Assembly (NCBI GenBank): GCA_963402885.1 | Contig: OY727100.1 | Coordinates: 19,439,665-19,503,664 of the forward strand | DNA length: 64,000 nucleotides | Direction of reading: 5' to 3' | Origin: Antedon bifida | Lineage: Eukaryota; Echinodermata; Crinoidea; Comatulida; Antedonidae | Shown: one piece after another, positions 1 to 11,453 of the stretch | How positions within the stretch are numbered: position 1 is the first letter of the stretch | Layout: every line of letters starts with the position of its first letter | Position numbers and translations under genes: made by a program | The notes under the pieces: generated by a model | Seen by the model: the letters and a program-made list of their open reading frames with translations, nothing else | Told to the model about the DNA's origin: nothing | The model's database searches: none

Positions 1-140
1 ATTTCGATTCGTCCAGAGCATAACAAACATTTCCGGAAAAACCCCCGTGTAAGCCTAATAGTTATTTTAGGAAAAACTGGAAATCCCATTTTACCGCCAT
101 CTTTGATGAGGTTTAGCAGGAACTCGACGTTTTTAAATGT
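1..140 (+). other. probable 5' UTR exon of the kinase fusion gene
   Basis: No long reading frame is present. A GTAAGT donor begins at 141. The stretch around 50-140 resembles 19,560-19,678, upstream of the second gene copy, with shared words such as TATTTTA, AAATCCCA and GCCATCTT. That copy has a GTAAGT donor in the same relative place, at 19,679. Conservation of the exon and donor in a paralogue supports a non-coding first exon spliced to an acceptor shortly before the ATG at 532; a T-rich stretch ending in AAG at about 496-513 is a candidate. The 5' boundary and the promoter cannot be seen. No TATA box was recognised. Confidence 0.4.
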
Positions 141-531
141 GTAAGTATAATGTACAGTAATTTGATTGTATCTTAAATAGTTGATTTCAAATTTGTAAGA
201 CATTCTGTGTTTTTCTGCAATGTGTTAAACCGTTACAAATTTAAAAACATAAACATACTATCATATAAGTATAAGGCTAGATTAAAACAGGAACGGATAT
301 TTTCACTTGACAGTTTATAGCTCTGTTATGCGTTGCTAGTTGTTTGCTTTCATTGTTATAGGAAAGGCATTATTATCATACATTTAGGCCTAGTAAAAAC
401 CCTTTACATTTTATTACGGGAAGGCTAGGCCAATTTTAGCATACATCATAGCAGCTTACAAATGAATGCTTTGAAATTTGTTAACATGAATAATTGTTAT
501 TATTTTTTAATAAGGTACCTAATTGTGAAAT

Positions 532-2475
532 ATGGGAGGTAACAACCAGAGTCGTTCACCGAGTCGTTCACAATCAAATGTTTCTCTACAGTCAGTGGCA
601 CAACATCAGGGGTTCCCGTACGATTTAGGCGACAAAATTGGAGAAGGTAATTTTGGTACTGTACATAAAGGAAAACATCAGCAAACAAACGAAATAGTTG
701 CCATTAAGAAATTGAAAAAAGTCAATCCAAGAGAAGCAGAAACATTGAAAAAGGCTAATCATAAAAACATAGTAAGATTGATTGAATTTCACGAAGATTC
801 TGAAATGACATTCATAGTTCTAGAATTCTGTGAACATGGATCCTTGGATAATTACTTACAGAATATGCAGCCAACGACTGAGGTACGCAAGAAATTTATC
901 AAGGATATGTCAGCGGGATTAGCGTATCTTCATAGAATTCCAATCATACATCGAGATCTAAAACCAGCAAATATCCTAGTTGGTAGAGACGGTGTTGCTA
1001 AGATAGCAGATTTTGGACAAGCTAAACTGGTGGCAGGACCTGACAGTGAAGTAAACGTTGATAAAATATACATGGGTACAACAGGTGGCACTCTTGCCTA
1101 TATGGCTCCAGAAGTAATGCAACGACACTACAACTTACAGGCTGATATTTTCAGTCTGGGGTTACTCTTTTGTGCAACGTTAAGTGATGAATTGAAACGA
1201 AAAATTGGAGCGCAATGTACAGCTATGATGGTTAGTAAAGGTGACCATTGTTTGCCCTTAAGTGATTTAGGCGATGACTTCATGAAAAAGCTAATTACAA
1301 ACATGCTGAAAGAAGATTACCACGAAAGACCAAAAGCACGCGTTGTCTATCGTCAAATCATGCAACATGATGGTCCGGTAAGTGTTTTAACAATAAAATG
1401 ATAACATTTCATTTTTCTTGTGTGGTGTAGTGTATAAAATGAATTGTAAATATTGGTCACATGGGTAATTTATAACTTCTATTCACAGGTAAAATCACCA
1501 AACCTATCATCAGTAGAACTTGTGGCAGCTGGAATTGAGGCTTGTACAGGGGTCGAAGTTTTGCTTCCGGGAGAAGCTGCCAAATTACCAGGCCATCCTA
1601 ACGTCAGGAAAATCACAATCCATGATTTCTTTCACTTCACAAATCCAGCAATGAGCTTTAATGAAAAACGACAAACGGATGATGTCGACGAAAATCTTAT
1701 CGAAATATTCGTTAAAAGTCAAGGTGGTTCTACAGGTGTATTTGGAATTTCAAGTGACGCCACTGTATCCGATCTGCGGAAACTAATTGCCTTAAATTCC
1801 CACCTTCCCGATGACTATCTAGAGTTTTTTCACCGAGCCTGTAGAATTGAGGACGAGACACCGATTCGACAAGAAGGTATCAAACATGGGTCAGTAGTCC
1901 ACGCTCACTCTGTTGGTTCAGGTCAAGTAGTGTACGAAATGGATGAATCCCTTCTTGACCCTAGATATAACTACGATTTCAAAAAGAATGATGGTAATAC
2001 GCAGTATTTCAGAGGTGAACACAAGTATCAGAGACCATGTGGTTGGTACAGACATGCACTCAAGGTTAAAGGTCAATACGAAGATGATATTTGGCTGGGA
2101 GAGCTAAAAGGTAGAACAGAGTCGTCACCGAATGAATGGCCTGTAAGCTACCATGGGTCAAAGATGAGAAACAACAGCATTGTACATGGCAGTATTGCGA
2201 CGAACGAACCCATACAAGGCGTTCTCACCACCCCTTCTCTTGACATTGTTGCCGATAAGTTTGCTGAGACATTCTATTTCGAAGGACACACCTACCAAAT
2301 TGCTCTACAGAATCGGGTTAATCCGGATAAGAACAATGGAAACATGGTAGTGATTCCAGGAGAAGGTTCAGAAGAATCCGTTGAATATTGGCTTTCATCA
2401 AAAGGCTATTTAGAGAATGGGTTTTCAGATGTCAGGCCATATGGTATCATTGTTCGCTTGGTAAATGATGACTAA
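532..2475 (+). CDS. protein kinase / ubiquitin-like / ART-like fusion protein, join(532..1377,1489..2475)
   Basis: Two exons joined in phase 0 encode 610 residues. Residues 30-276 form a complete kinase domain: GEGNFG loop 37-42, VAIK lysine 59, helix-C glutamate 68 or 70, HRDLKPAN 140-147, DFG 160-162, APE 192-194. The LKPAN form indicates Ser/Thr specificity. The activation segment and the ADIFSLG region recall STK35/PDIK1L kinases. Residues 283-350 are an unassigned linker. Residues 352-424 resemble ubiquitin, opening with IEIFVKSQGG. Residues 460-610 hold RPCGW (464), EWPVSYHGS (498-506), QNRVNP (556-561) and RPYG, which mark an uncharacterised animal and fungal domain. Its YHG motif, followed by a short helix and a GxxxTP strand, suggests a PARP/ART-like fold; this is inference. 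The Tyr expected in that strand is Leu528. The start is MGGNNQS, a weak N-myristoylation context. Kinase activity looks intact; ADP-ribosyltransferase activity is doubtful. The substrate is unknown. Confidence 0.88.
1378..1488 (+). other. intron of the kinase fusion gene
   Basis: The donor GTAAGT at 1378-1383 follows codon 282. The acceptor ATTCACAG ends at 1488 and the reading frame resumes with V-K-S-P. The 111-bp intron is phase 0 and contains in-frame stops, the first a few codons after the donor. It separates the kinase from the ubiquitin-like/ART-like half, so the domain fusion depends on this splice. Confidence 0.85.
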
Positions 2476-2649
2476 ATGACTAAACAATTTGAACATATAC
2501 GAGGACTATGTACAACTCGTCCCTTTAGTCGTTTACCTGAACATACCTTCGAAAGCTTTCATAAAATATTCAGTAAGACTCGTATAAGAAATTACAAGCA
2601 ATAGTAATACAAAGTAGTGCTCAGAATGGTATTTGGACACGTAGATCAA

Positions 2650-3002
2650 TTAAAGATGTATTGTCCCCCAAAATCATAAAAAATAAAGATTTTTAAAATC
2701 GGACTTTGAATAGGCCATTTTGCCGTTTTAATGAAGTTGTTCACTTCCATAAGAAAAAAAACGGGGGAAAAAAATTATTTCACCTATAAAAAGACAAAAT
2801 AAACAGTTAAATTACCCAAAAACTCATTGTCTTCCAGACAATTTGACCATTTTTTGCTTTAAATTACATTTTTCTCAGGTAAATAAATTTTTTTCAGACC
2901 CAATTTTTTGTGAGAGTGAATAACTATTATGTGACATTAAAATAACATATTCAACAAAAAAATTAAAAAAAATATTTTTTTAGGGGGACAATATATCTTT
3001 AA
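2650..3002 (+). mobile_element. TTAA-flanked MITE, copy 1
   Basis: Both ends carry TTAA (2650-2653 and 2999-3002). The inner terminal inverted repeats are AGATGTATTGTCCCCC on the left and GGGGGACAATATATCT on the right. The body is about 345 bp, AT-rich, with no reading frame. TTAA duplications and short inverted repeats are typical of piggyBac-type non-autonomous elements. A second full-length copy lies at 53,824-54,164 in the opposite orientation, and a fragment lies at 56,259-56,345. Confidence 0.85.
2682..2687 (+). terminator. AATAAA polyadenylation signal candidate
   Basis: An AATAAA hexamer lies 207 bp after the stop codon at 2473-2475. It falls inside the left part of a MITE (2650-3002), so the gene may use an element-derived poly(A) signal. 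No other AATAAA was noticed between the stop and this site. Confidence 0.45.
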
Positions 3003-4159
3003 GATGAGATATACTATAATGAAATAGCAAAGGAAATACTTTTATATTCTATCGTGGCACTATCTTGTATTTATAATAACGTTTAGCATGTAGGCGGTTT
3101 GAATGCGTGTCTTTACCGCGTTCACAGTTTACATGCAAATATTGTTACCAATACCCCATGTGGGTATTGGCGGGACGCGATATGTTATCATTTTCAAACA
3201 TAATTTGTCATCAACCGCGAAAACACTGTATTTTATTCTATAACTATTTAATCAAGAAGTCCACCAATATTTAAAAATAGAGGGCGTCAAATATATTTTT
3301 GTCGAATAGCCATAATCGTTTAATGGTTTATGAGTAATATAAATGTATGTTTAATGTAAATACAGTATTCATAATTTTAAAATTGTCAATACATTGTATA
3401 GTACATAGTTAGAAGATTTGCAATACGATATAATATATCCATGTATATTTACAGTAGTGATGACGGTGTGAGGAAAGTACGGTCGGTTGTAAATTATTTT
3501 AATGTTTTATTACACCTGAACAAACAATATAAATAATAATCGGGGTTCGTAAATGTTTCAAAGAATACGCAATTAGAATTAGTTTATCGTAACTATTTTA
3601 TTTTCATTTTTTCCATATTTAGGCTAGGCCTGGCTAGCTAAGCCTAGGCTAGGCCTTATCGGCTGCAAACAATATCGTTGGGAGTTTCGCGATGTTCGCG
3701 CGCCATTTATTTTCGCGATCGTTGTTCAATTTTGGGCTATACAGTAATCGGTATAATGTTTGTCGGAGAAAGATAATTCATTTTTTTTGGTGGGGGGGGG
3801 GGGGGGGGTTATTTTCTGTGTATATAATCTGTAATATAGTTTTAATTTCTTACAGTACATTATGCATGCAAAAATTGTCATATTCTTTAAGTACTGCGTG
3901 TGATATATCAAGCTCTTACAGATTCGTACCTTTAAAAAAATAATAATAAAACAGAATTAATATCTCATTTAGCTTCCTTAATTTTAATTTCCTCCAACCC
4001 CCGCACCCAGCCGCCTCCTCACATTTGTCAAACTTTCATATACCGTAACAAAATTAGCCATGATAGTGATTAGCTACATGGTATTAACTTTTACAAACAA
4101 ATAAATCATACTTCTTTTAAAATAATGACGAATCTACTTTACAAAGCCCGCTGTGTTAA
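3003..4159. other. non-coding 3' flank, partly duplicated at 32.4-33.8 kb
   Basis: No gene is recognised. The part around 3,240-3,345 (ATAGAGGGCGT and following) matches 32,370-32,460, and the pyrimidine-rich patch near 3,960-4,020 matches 33,720-33,775. These matches show that the gene and its 3' flank were duplicated together. A G17 homopolymer lies at 3792-3808 directly after a T8 tract, and GGCCTAGGCTAGGCC-type words lie at 3,620-3,655. Confidence 0.55.
3792..3808 (+). repeat. G17 homopolymer
   Basis: Seventeen consecutive G follow TTTTTTTTGGT. A tract of this length can form a G-quadruplex and is also error-prone in sequencing, so its exact length is uncertain. Two short reading frames span it on opposite strands and appear spurious. 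Confidence 0.9.
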
Positions 4160-4179
4160 ATGAACTCCGCAAAGCAAGT

Positions 4180-4560
4180 CCACAACAGACGTAAAAAAAA
4201 ACCCACTGATGCTCACGGTGACATTGTTGGTTTGCTTAGAAGTGTCGGCGGCTCAATTTATATCCATTCCATTAAAAAGGATCAAAAGGGGACGGTACAC
4301 TACGAAATGGATAACGATCTCTTAGATCCGAAATGTTTTCGATTTTACAAGAATAAATGATGGCGACAAGGAATTTATTCGAGAAAGGCATCAGTATCTT
4401 TGGGTGGTTTAGACATGCACATAAGTCAAAGCTTAATACAATGGAGATGTATCTCAATTTGAAGGTACTGTAACACATTAAATAGCTCTTCAGAATCGGA
4501 TAACCAGACTCATAGCAACATGGTAATTATCTCAGATAATAGAAGCTGATGTTGTACCAA
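4180..4560 (+). pseudogene. decayed copy of the UBL/ART-like exon
   Basis: Short matches to exon 2 of the kinase fusion gene occur in the correct order. A YEMDNDLLDPK segment at about 4,303-4,334 corresponds to YEMDESLLDPR. NDGD...FIRERHQY follows after a one-base shift, then a GWFRHA-like word. CTTCAGAATCGGATAACC near 4,488 corresponds to the QNRVNP coding region. Frameshifts and stops break it, the middle (the YHGS and GVLTTP region) is deleted, and no kinase part is present. It is far more diverged from the intact gene than the copy at 19.7 kb, so it is an older duplicate. Confidence 0.75.
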
Positions 4561-5195
4561 AAAGATAACCATTCCTGGAAGTTCAAATAAACATAATAAC
4601 CAAACAAACATGTTTGTCTCCTATATTCAGATATTATATCTAATGTGTTTAGGCCTATATATCTCTCTGAGATATCATTTGGAAAAAAAATCACATTGCG
4701 AAAGAAAGGTTAATACCAAAATATATTTGGTAGGCCAAATACATATTGTACAATTCTACTCTAAAGCTTGGCTTTAGAATGCAATCCCATGCATTACACA
4801 TGCAACCAATTCATTGTGTTGCGCGTAGGCCTACTTAAAACCCGTAAATAATGAAACCAGGGAGGTATAACAATATGTTATTTATGTTATTATATCCCCG
4901 ATGAAACATATTACTACTAAAATGCGTTACTACTGAGATATAACCTACGGAAAACTTCCCCTCCTCTTATGTTCATTTTTCCGTGAACCATCCACGGTAC
5001 AGAATAGTTTATGTAAATTTAAGGTCATGACGAATACTATCTCTATATCTACCTTATGACCCGTATAGCCTTTGGAATCAATATAATACTTATCAGGCTT
5101 AGACTGCATGCAGTTATTGACATTCTAACAACAAAAAGACAGACATAGAACATACAGTAAATCAATAACAATTTAATTAACAATGTCAATTTGAA
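4561..5195. other. non-coding stretch
   Basis: AT-rich DNA between the decayed gene copy and the left Helitron array. I see no reading frame, RNA gene or clear repeat in it. Confidence 0.5.
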
Positions 5196-6711
5196 CTAGA
5201 ATTTAATTCGTCACTTTGACGAATTATAGGTGATCATTTTTATCATTTTAATGAAATTAAAACTTTTTAAACATGCACGTACGTTAACATACGATCGTAA
5301 AAAGTTGATGTATGCCATTCTATGACATGATGCATACGCTTATAGTACTGAGTTGTGCATGCCATATACAATATGTACAGTATATACTGTATATCTATAT
5401 ACAGTGTAGCATAGGTGAAATTACGGGACACACATCATGTTCTAATTTTTTGGTATGATGGAATTATCAAAATAAACTCAAAGATGACAATTTCGAAAGA
5501 TAATGAATTGAGCAAATAAATATAAGAATTGCAAGAGAATCTGGCATGTAGAAGCGCTGTGCGCGCTGTTTGAAATTTGTATAACTTTGACGAAAAAGAT
5601 GAAAAAACTACTTTTTAACTTCATCTGGCCATATGTTAACGTCACAACATCCGATAGGCTTAGTTTTTATATGAATTCATATCTACATTTCATCAGCTTT
5701 CATAATAAATTATAATCATCAAGGTAACCTTCAATTCTGAAGAGCTGTAAGATATTCAAATTTACGGCAAAGGTGAAATTACACGACCTACGTTATTCAA
5801 GTTTTTACGCGTGATGACGTCATCAAAATGAAAACACTGACAACTTATGATAAAGATAAATAATTAAGCAAGCACACACTGAAATTTGTGCGAAAATCGA
5901 GCTCAAATAGCGGAGATGCGCTCTATTGAATGTGATAACCTACACAAAACGGAAAAAAATCCTAATTTTTTAATTCAAGTGGCCATTTGATGACGTAATA
6001 CCATTTTGTACGTCTAATGTGTATATACATTTATATCTACAACTCAATGGCTTCCCGAATAAGTTAAAAAACTTAGGGGTCATCGTGCATTCTGAAGAAT
6101 TATTTTCATTTTAAAAATGCCTTATTTTTCATCATTTTCAGCACTTTAATGCAATTAATGTGCGCATTTTGTCATTTTTAACATGCTCGTATAGCGTTAT
6201 TTTAAGTCGGAACGGACTCAAATTTGGTGAATGTACTAAGGATGGTGAGTAGAATGCGATTTCTACAAAAAATTCGTATTTTTACGCTTTTTAAGAATTG
6301 CGCGCGCAAAAACGCATTTTTGCGCAGTAATTTTTTGAAACACGCAAATAGCCTAATTCATGCTCTAAATTGATCAAAACTTAATTTTGAGCTTTTTAAA
6401 TTTTTTACGCGCGATTTCACGCGTATGACCCTACGTGCGCGTGCCTTTTATTGGTTAATATATTTACCTTTTACCTGAAGTTTACGTATTGTGAATTTTA
6501 TTGATATGTGATAAAGAGTTATGGCGATATGATTGATAATGTGATTTAACAAAATGGCGTATAAATGACGTCACGGTTGAGTGATCACGCTGAAAAGCTT
6601 ATTAGGATTAAGTTACAGTATTTGAAAGATATTGTGAAAATTTTGTCATCTTCAACATTCAACTTTTTGAGATAATTGTTACACAAAATCTGTACAGAGA
6701 GAAATAAAGAA

Positions 6712-8236
6712 CTAGACATGTAACTCGTCACTTTGACGAGTTTGGTTTTCCGCTGCGCAAGTGGTGCAACATTAACATTAAGGGGATAGGTTGAGGACAA
6801 AAGGAAGTGTTCACGTTGGCATTATGACCTGAACTGAAGAATATGATATGTTTTTATTGCTGAATTCTATTATTTTGATTCATATATAGTATACACAGTA
6901 TAATCTGTATCCATATCACATACAGTGTAGAATAGGTGAAATTACGGGACCCGCTACTTATTGCAATTTTTAACATGGCGACGGCATCAAAATGAAATAC
7001 AAAGATAGCAATTTCGGAAGGATATTATCTCAGCAACAACATATTAACGTGCAAAAGAAATTTGAATACGTGAAATATTGATGCGCGCTCTTTTAAATGC
7101 AATGAATTATGACGCAAAAGATGAAAATACGACTTTTTTCATTTAACTGGCCATATGATGACGTCACAACATCCGATTGGCAAAATTTTCACATGATTTC
7201 GTATCTACAATCCAATAGCTTCCATAAAACGTTTTAATCGTGATTATCAAATTTTATTCTTACGAGCTATAACAGATTAAAATTTAATGTAAAGATGAAA
7301 TTAATGCCACACGTAATTTAAATTTTTAGGAATGATGACGTCAAAAAAATTAAAATATTTCTAATTCATGCGAAAGACAGTTGATTGACCTAGACAATAT
7401 CAAAATTTGGGTGAAAATGGAAAACGGATAAGTGGAGATGCGCTCTATTAAATGTGATGAGCTATGACGAAAGATACAAAAATCCTAAATTTTATATTAG
7501 CGTGGCCATACGATGACATCACAATGTCCGGTTAGCCATATTAATACATGATCCGATATCTACAACTCATTAACTTCCAGAAAATGTCATCCACAAAAAG
7601 TTGACCGTGCAGTTTAGAAATTACGACTGTTTAAAAAAAGGCATAATTTTGACGAATTTTTTAACCTTTTCAACAAAAACTCGCGCAAATTGTCCAATTC
7701 CACGTGCTCGTATGACGTTACTTTAAGTCGAAATTGTTTAAAAGTTGGTAAAATTACTAGAAAAGGCTGGAAAAACATAAATCACGCGAAAAAAATATGT
7801 TTTTAATGCTACGTGCGCACCGCACACGTAAAAATTTGCGCACGCGTGGGAATTTTTTACATGCTTAAAACGACATGAAACGCGTAGAAAGTTGATTAGA
7901 AATTAATTTTGCGCATTTTGAAATTTTAAATGCGCGTGCGCGCGTAACTTTGTGTAAAACACGCAATTTTTGTTCAACAGAAAGTTAGCGCATGATATAA
8001 ATTAAATTTGTGCAAAGTTTCAATATAAAATGTTATTTGGTTTTTGACCTATGTTAAATACGAGAAAATCGTTAAATCGCGCGTACGTCACGTTGCGCAA
8101 TTGTAAACATCATGAAAAGCTTCGCTTGACGACGTTACATAAATGTCAAAATGTTAACATAGTTCACAAAATGTTATGTTTGCAAGTTTCAGAGAAAAGC
8201 GATACACAAAAATCATACAGAAAGAAAGAAGATAAA
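6712..8236 (-). mobile_element. Helitron-like copy E2 (type B, 5' end missing)
   Basis: The terminal CTAG is at 6712-6715, then the arms AACTCGTCA/TGACGAGTT, then the type B word TTGGTTTTCCGC. E2 is inserted in E1 after AAATAAAGAA. It is interrupted at 8236 by E3. Its 5' remnant is not found at the expected place near 19,491, so this is the only unpaired end in the array. Confidence 0.75.
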
Positions 8237-9829
8237 CTAGACATGAAACTCATCACTTTGACGAGTTAGTTATCCGCACCACGACAAACGCCACGTGCAC
8301 GTCATACGTTGGAATATTGCACACAGATAAAGATTATGGCATTATGACAAGAACTGAAGAATATGACATGCTGTTAGTGCTGAATTTTGTGTCATATAGT
8401 ATATACATGCAAACAGTATAAGCTGTATACATATTACATACAGTGTAGAATAGGTGAAATTACGGGACCCGCCATTTATTCCAATTTTTAACATGGCGAC
8501 GGTATCAAAATGAAACACTTAGATAGCAATTTCAGAAGGAAATTATCTCAGGAACAACATATTAACGTGTAGAAGAAATTTGAATACGTAAAATATAGAT
8601 GCGCACCCTTTTAAATGTGATGAACTATTACGCAAAATATCAAAATACGACTTTTTTTATTCAACTGGCCATATGATGACGTCACAACATCCGATTGGCA
8701 AAATGTTTACATGAATTCGTATCTACAATCCAATAGCTTCCAGAAAACGTTTTAATCGTGATTATCACATTTTATTCTTACGAGCTATAACAGATTAAAA
8801 TTTACTGTACAGATGAAATTAATGCCACACGTAATTTAAATTTTTAGGCATGATGACGTCAAAAAAATTAAAATATTTTTAACTCATGCGAAAGATAGTT
8901 GATTGACCTAGACAATATCAAAATCGGGGTGAAAATGGAAAACGGATAAGTGGAGATGCGCTCTATTAAATGTGATGAGCTATGATGAAAGATACAAAAA
9001 TCCTAAATTTTATATTCGCGTGGCCATACGATGACGTCACAATGTCCGGTTAGCCATATTGATACATGATCCTATATCTACAACTCATCAACTTCCAGAA
9101 TATGTCATCCACAAAAAGTTGACCGTGCAGTTTAGAAACTACGTCTGTTTAAAAAAAGGCATAATTTTGACGATTTTCTGAACTTTTTCATCAAAAACGC
9201 GCGCAAATTGACCAATTCGACGTGCTCGTATGACGTAACCTTAAGCCCAAATTGTTTAAAAGTTGGTAAAATTACTAGAAGAGGCTGGAAAAACATAAAT
9301 CACGCGGAAAATATATGTTTTCAATGCTACGTGCGCACCGCACACGTAAAAATTTGCGCACGCGTGGGAATTTTTGACATGCTTAAAATGACATGAAACG
9401 CGTAGAAAGTTGATTAGAAAATAATTTAGCGCATTTTGAAATTTTAAATGCGCGTGCGCGCGTAACTTTGTGTAAAACACGCAATTTTTGTTCAACAGAA
9501 AGTTAGCGCATGATATAAATTAAATTTGTGCAAAGTTTCAATTTAAAATGTTATTTGGTTTTTGACCTATGTTAAATACGAGAAAATCGTTAAATCGCGC
9601 GTACGTCACATTGCGCAATTGTAAACATCATGAAAAGCTTCGCTTGACGACGTTACATAAATGTCAAAATGTTAACATAGTTCACAAAATGTTATGTTTG
9701 CAAGTTTCAGAGAAAAGCGTTACACAAAAATCATACAGAAAGAAAGAAGAGAAATAAAAAGATGATGTTGATGTTGATGATTTCGTACAATCACAAGAGG
9801 TTATCAGCAACTTCGTTGCGGATAACCAA
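8237..9829 (-). mobile_element. Helitron-like copy E3 (type C 3' end, type D 5' end)
   Basis: The 3' end is type C (AGTTATCCGC after the hairpin, 8237 onward). The body and 5' subterminal region resemble type B copies. The 5' hairpin is the variant GGTTATC...GGATAACC (9,799-9,829). Both hairpin arms changed relative to type B, and the change makes the 5' word nearly complementary to its type C partner. About 1.59 kb. Confidence 0.75.
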
Positions 9830-11453
9830 CTAGACATGTAACTCGTCACTTTGACGAGTTTGGTTTTCCGCCGCGCAAGTGGTGCAACATGAACGTGTAA
9901 CGACGTACCTTACCGTACCGAACATTAAGGGGATAGGTTGAGGACAAAAGGAAGTGTCCACGTTGGCATTATGACCTGAACTGAAGAATATGATATGTTT
10001 TTATTGCTGAATTCTATTATTTTGATTCATATATAGTATACACAGTATAATCTGTATCCATATCACATACAGTGTAGAATAGGTGAAATTACGGGACCCG
10101 CTATTTATTGCAATTTTTAACATGTTGACGGTTTTAAAATGAAACGCGAAGGTAGCATTTCCGAAAAGAAATTATCTCAGCAACAACGTATTAGCGTGTA
10201 GAAGAAATTTGAATACGTGAAATATTGATGCGCGCTCTTTTAAATGCAATGAATTATGACGCAAAAGATGAAAATACGACTTTTTTCATTTAACTGGCCA
10301 TATGATGACGTCACAACATCCGATTGGCAAAATTTTCACATGATTTCGTATCTAAAATCCAATAGCTTCCAGAAAACGTTTTAATCGTGATTATCAAATT
10401 TTATTCTTACGAGCTATAACAGATTAAAATTTACTGTAAAGATGAAATTAATGCCACACGTAATTTAAATTTTTAGGAATGATGACGTCAAAAAAATTAA
10501 AATATTTATAATTCATGCGAAAGACAGTTGATTGACCTAGACAATATCAAAATTTGGGTGAAAATGGAAAACGGATAAGTGGAGATGCGCTCTATTAAAT
10601 GTGATGAGCTATGACGAAAGATACAAAAATCCTAAATTTTATATTAGCGTGGCAATACGATGACGTCACAATGTCCGGTTAGCCATATTAATATATGATC
10701 CGATATCTACAACTCATTAACTTCCAGAAAATGTCATCCACAAAAAGTTGACCGTCTAGTTTAGAAATTACGACTGTTTAAAAAAAGGCATATTTTAAAC
10801 GAATTTTTTAACCTTTTCATAAAAAACGCGCGCAAATTGTCCAATTCGACGTGCTCGTATGACGTATCTTTAAGTCGAAATTGTTTAAAATTTGGTAAAA
10901 TTACTAGAAAAGGCTGGAAAAACATAAATCACGCGAAAAAAATACGTTTTCAATGCTACGTGCGCACCGCACACGTAAAAATTTGCGCACGCGTGGGAAT
11001 TTTTGACATGCTTAAAACGAAATGAAACGCGTAGAAAGTTGATTATAAATTAATTTTGCGCATTTTGAAATTTTAAATGCGCGTGCGCGCGTAACTTTGT
11101 GTAAAACACGCAATTTTTTTTCCACAGAAAGTTAGCGCATAATATAAATTAAACTTTTGCAAAGTTTCAAGTTGAAATGTTATTTGGTTGTCGAGCTATG
11201 TTAAATACGAGAAAATCGTTAAATCGCGCGTACGTCACGTTGCGCAATTGTAAGCATCATGAAAAGCTTCGCTTGACGACGTTACATAAATGTCAAAATG
11301 TCAACATAGTTAAAAAAATGTTATGTTTGCAAGTTTTAGAGAAAAGCGTTACACAAAAATCATACAGAAAGAAAGAAGATGAAAAAAAAGATGATGATGA
11401 TGATTTCGTACAATCACAAGAGGTTTTCCTGCAACTTCGTTGCGGAAAACCAA
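9830..11453 (-). mobile_element. Helitron-like copy E4 (type B, complete, 1,624 bp)
   Basis: CTAG lies at 9830-9833 directly against the 5' end of E3. The 3' hairpin is followed by TTGGTTTTCCGC. The 5' end is the hairpin GGTTTTCC...GGAAAACCAA, ending at 11,453. It is uninterrupted and serves as the reference for the type B body. Its subterminal A8 plus GATGATGATGATG tract is the site that is interrupted in E5 and E6. Confidence 0.8.

Noticed and set aside
1453-1488. In-frame extension upstream of exon 2 (TTG start)
   Set aside because: It lies in the intron. The acceptor at 1488 and the phase-0 donor at 1377 explain the frame, and TTG is not a plausible start in this animal gene.
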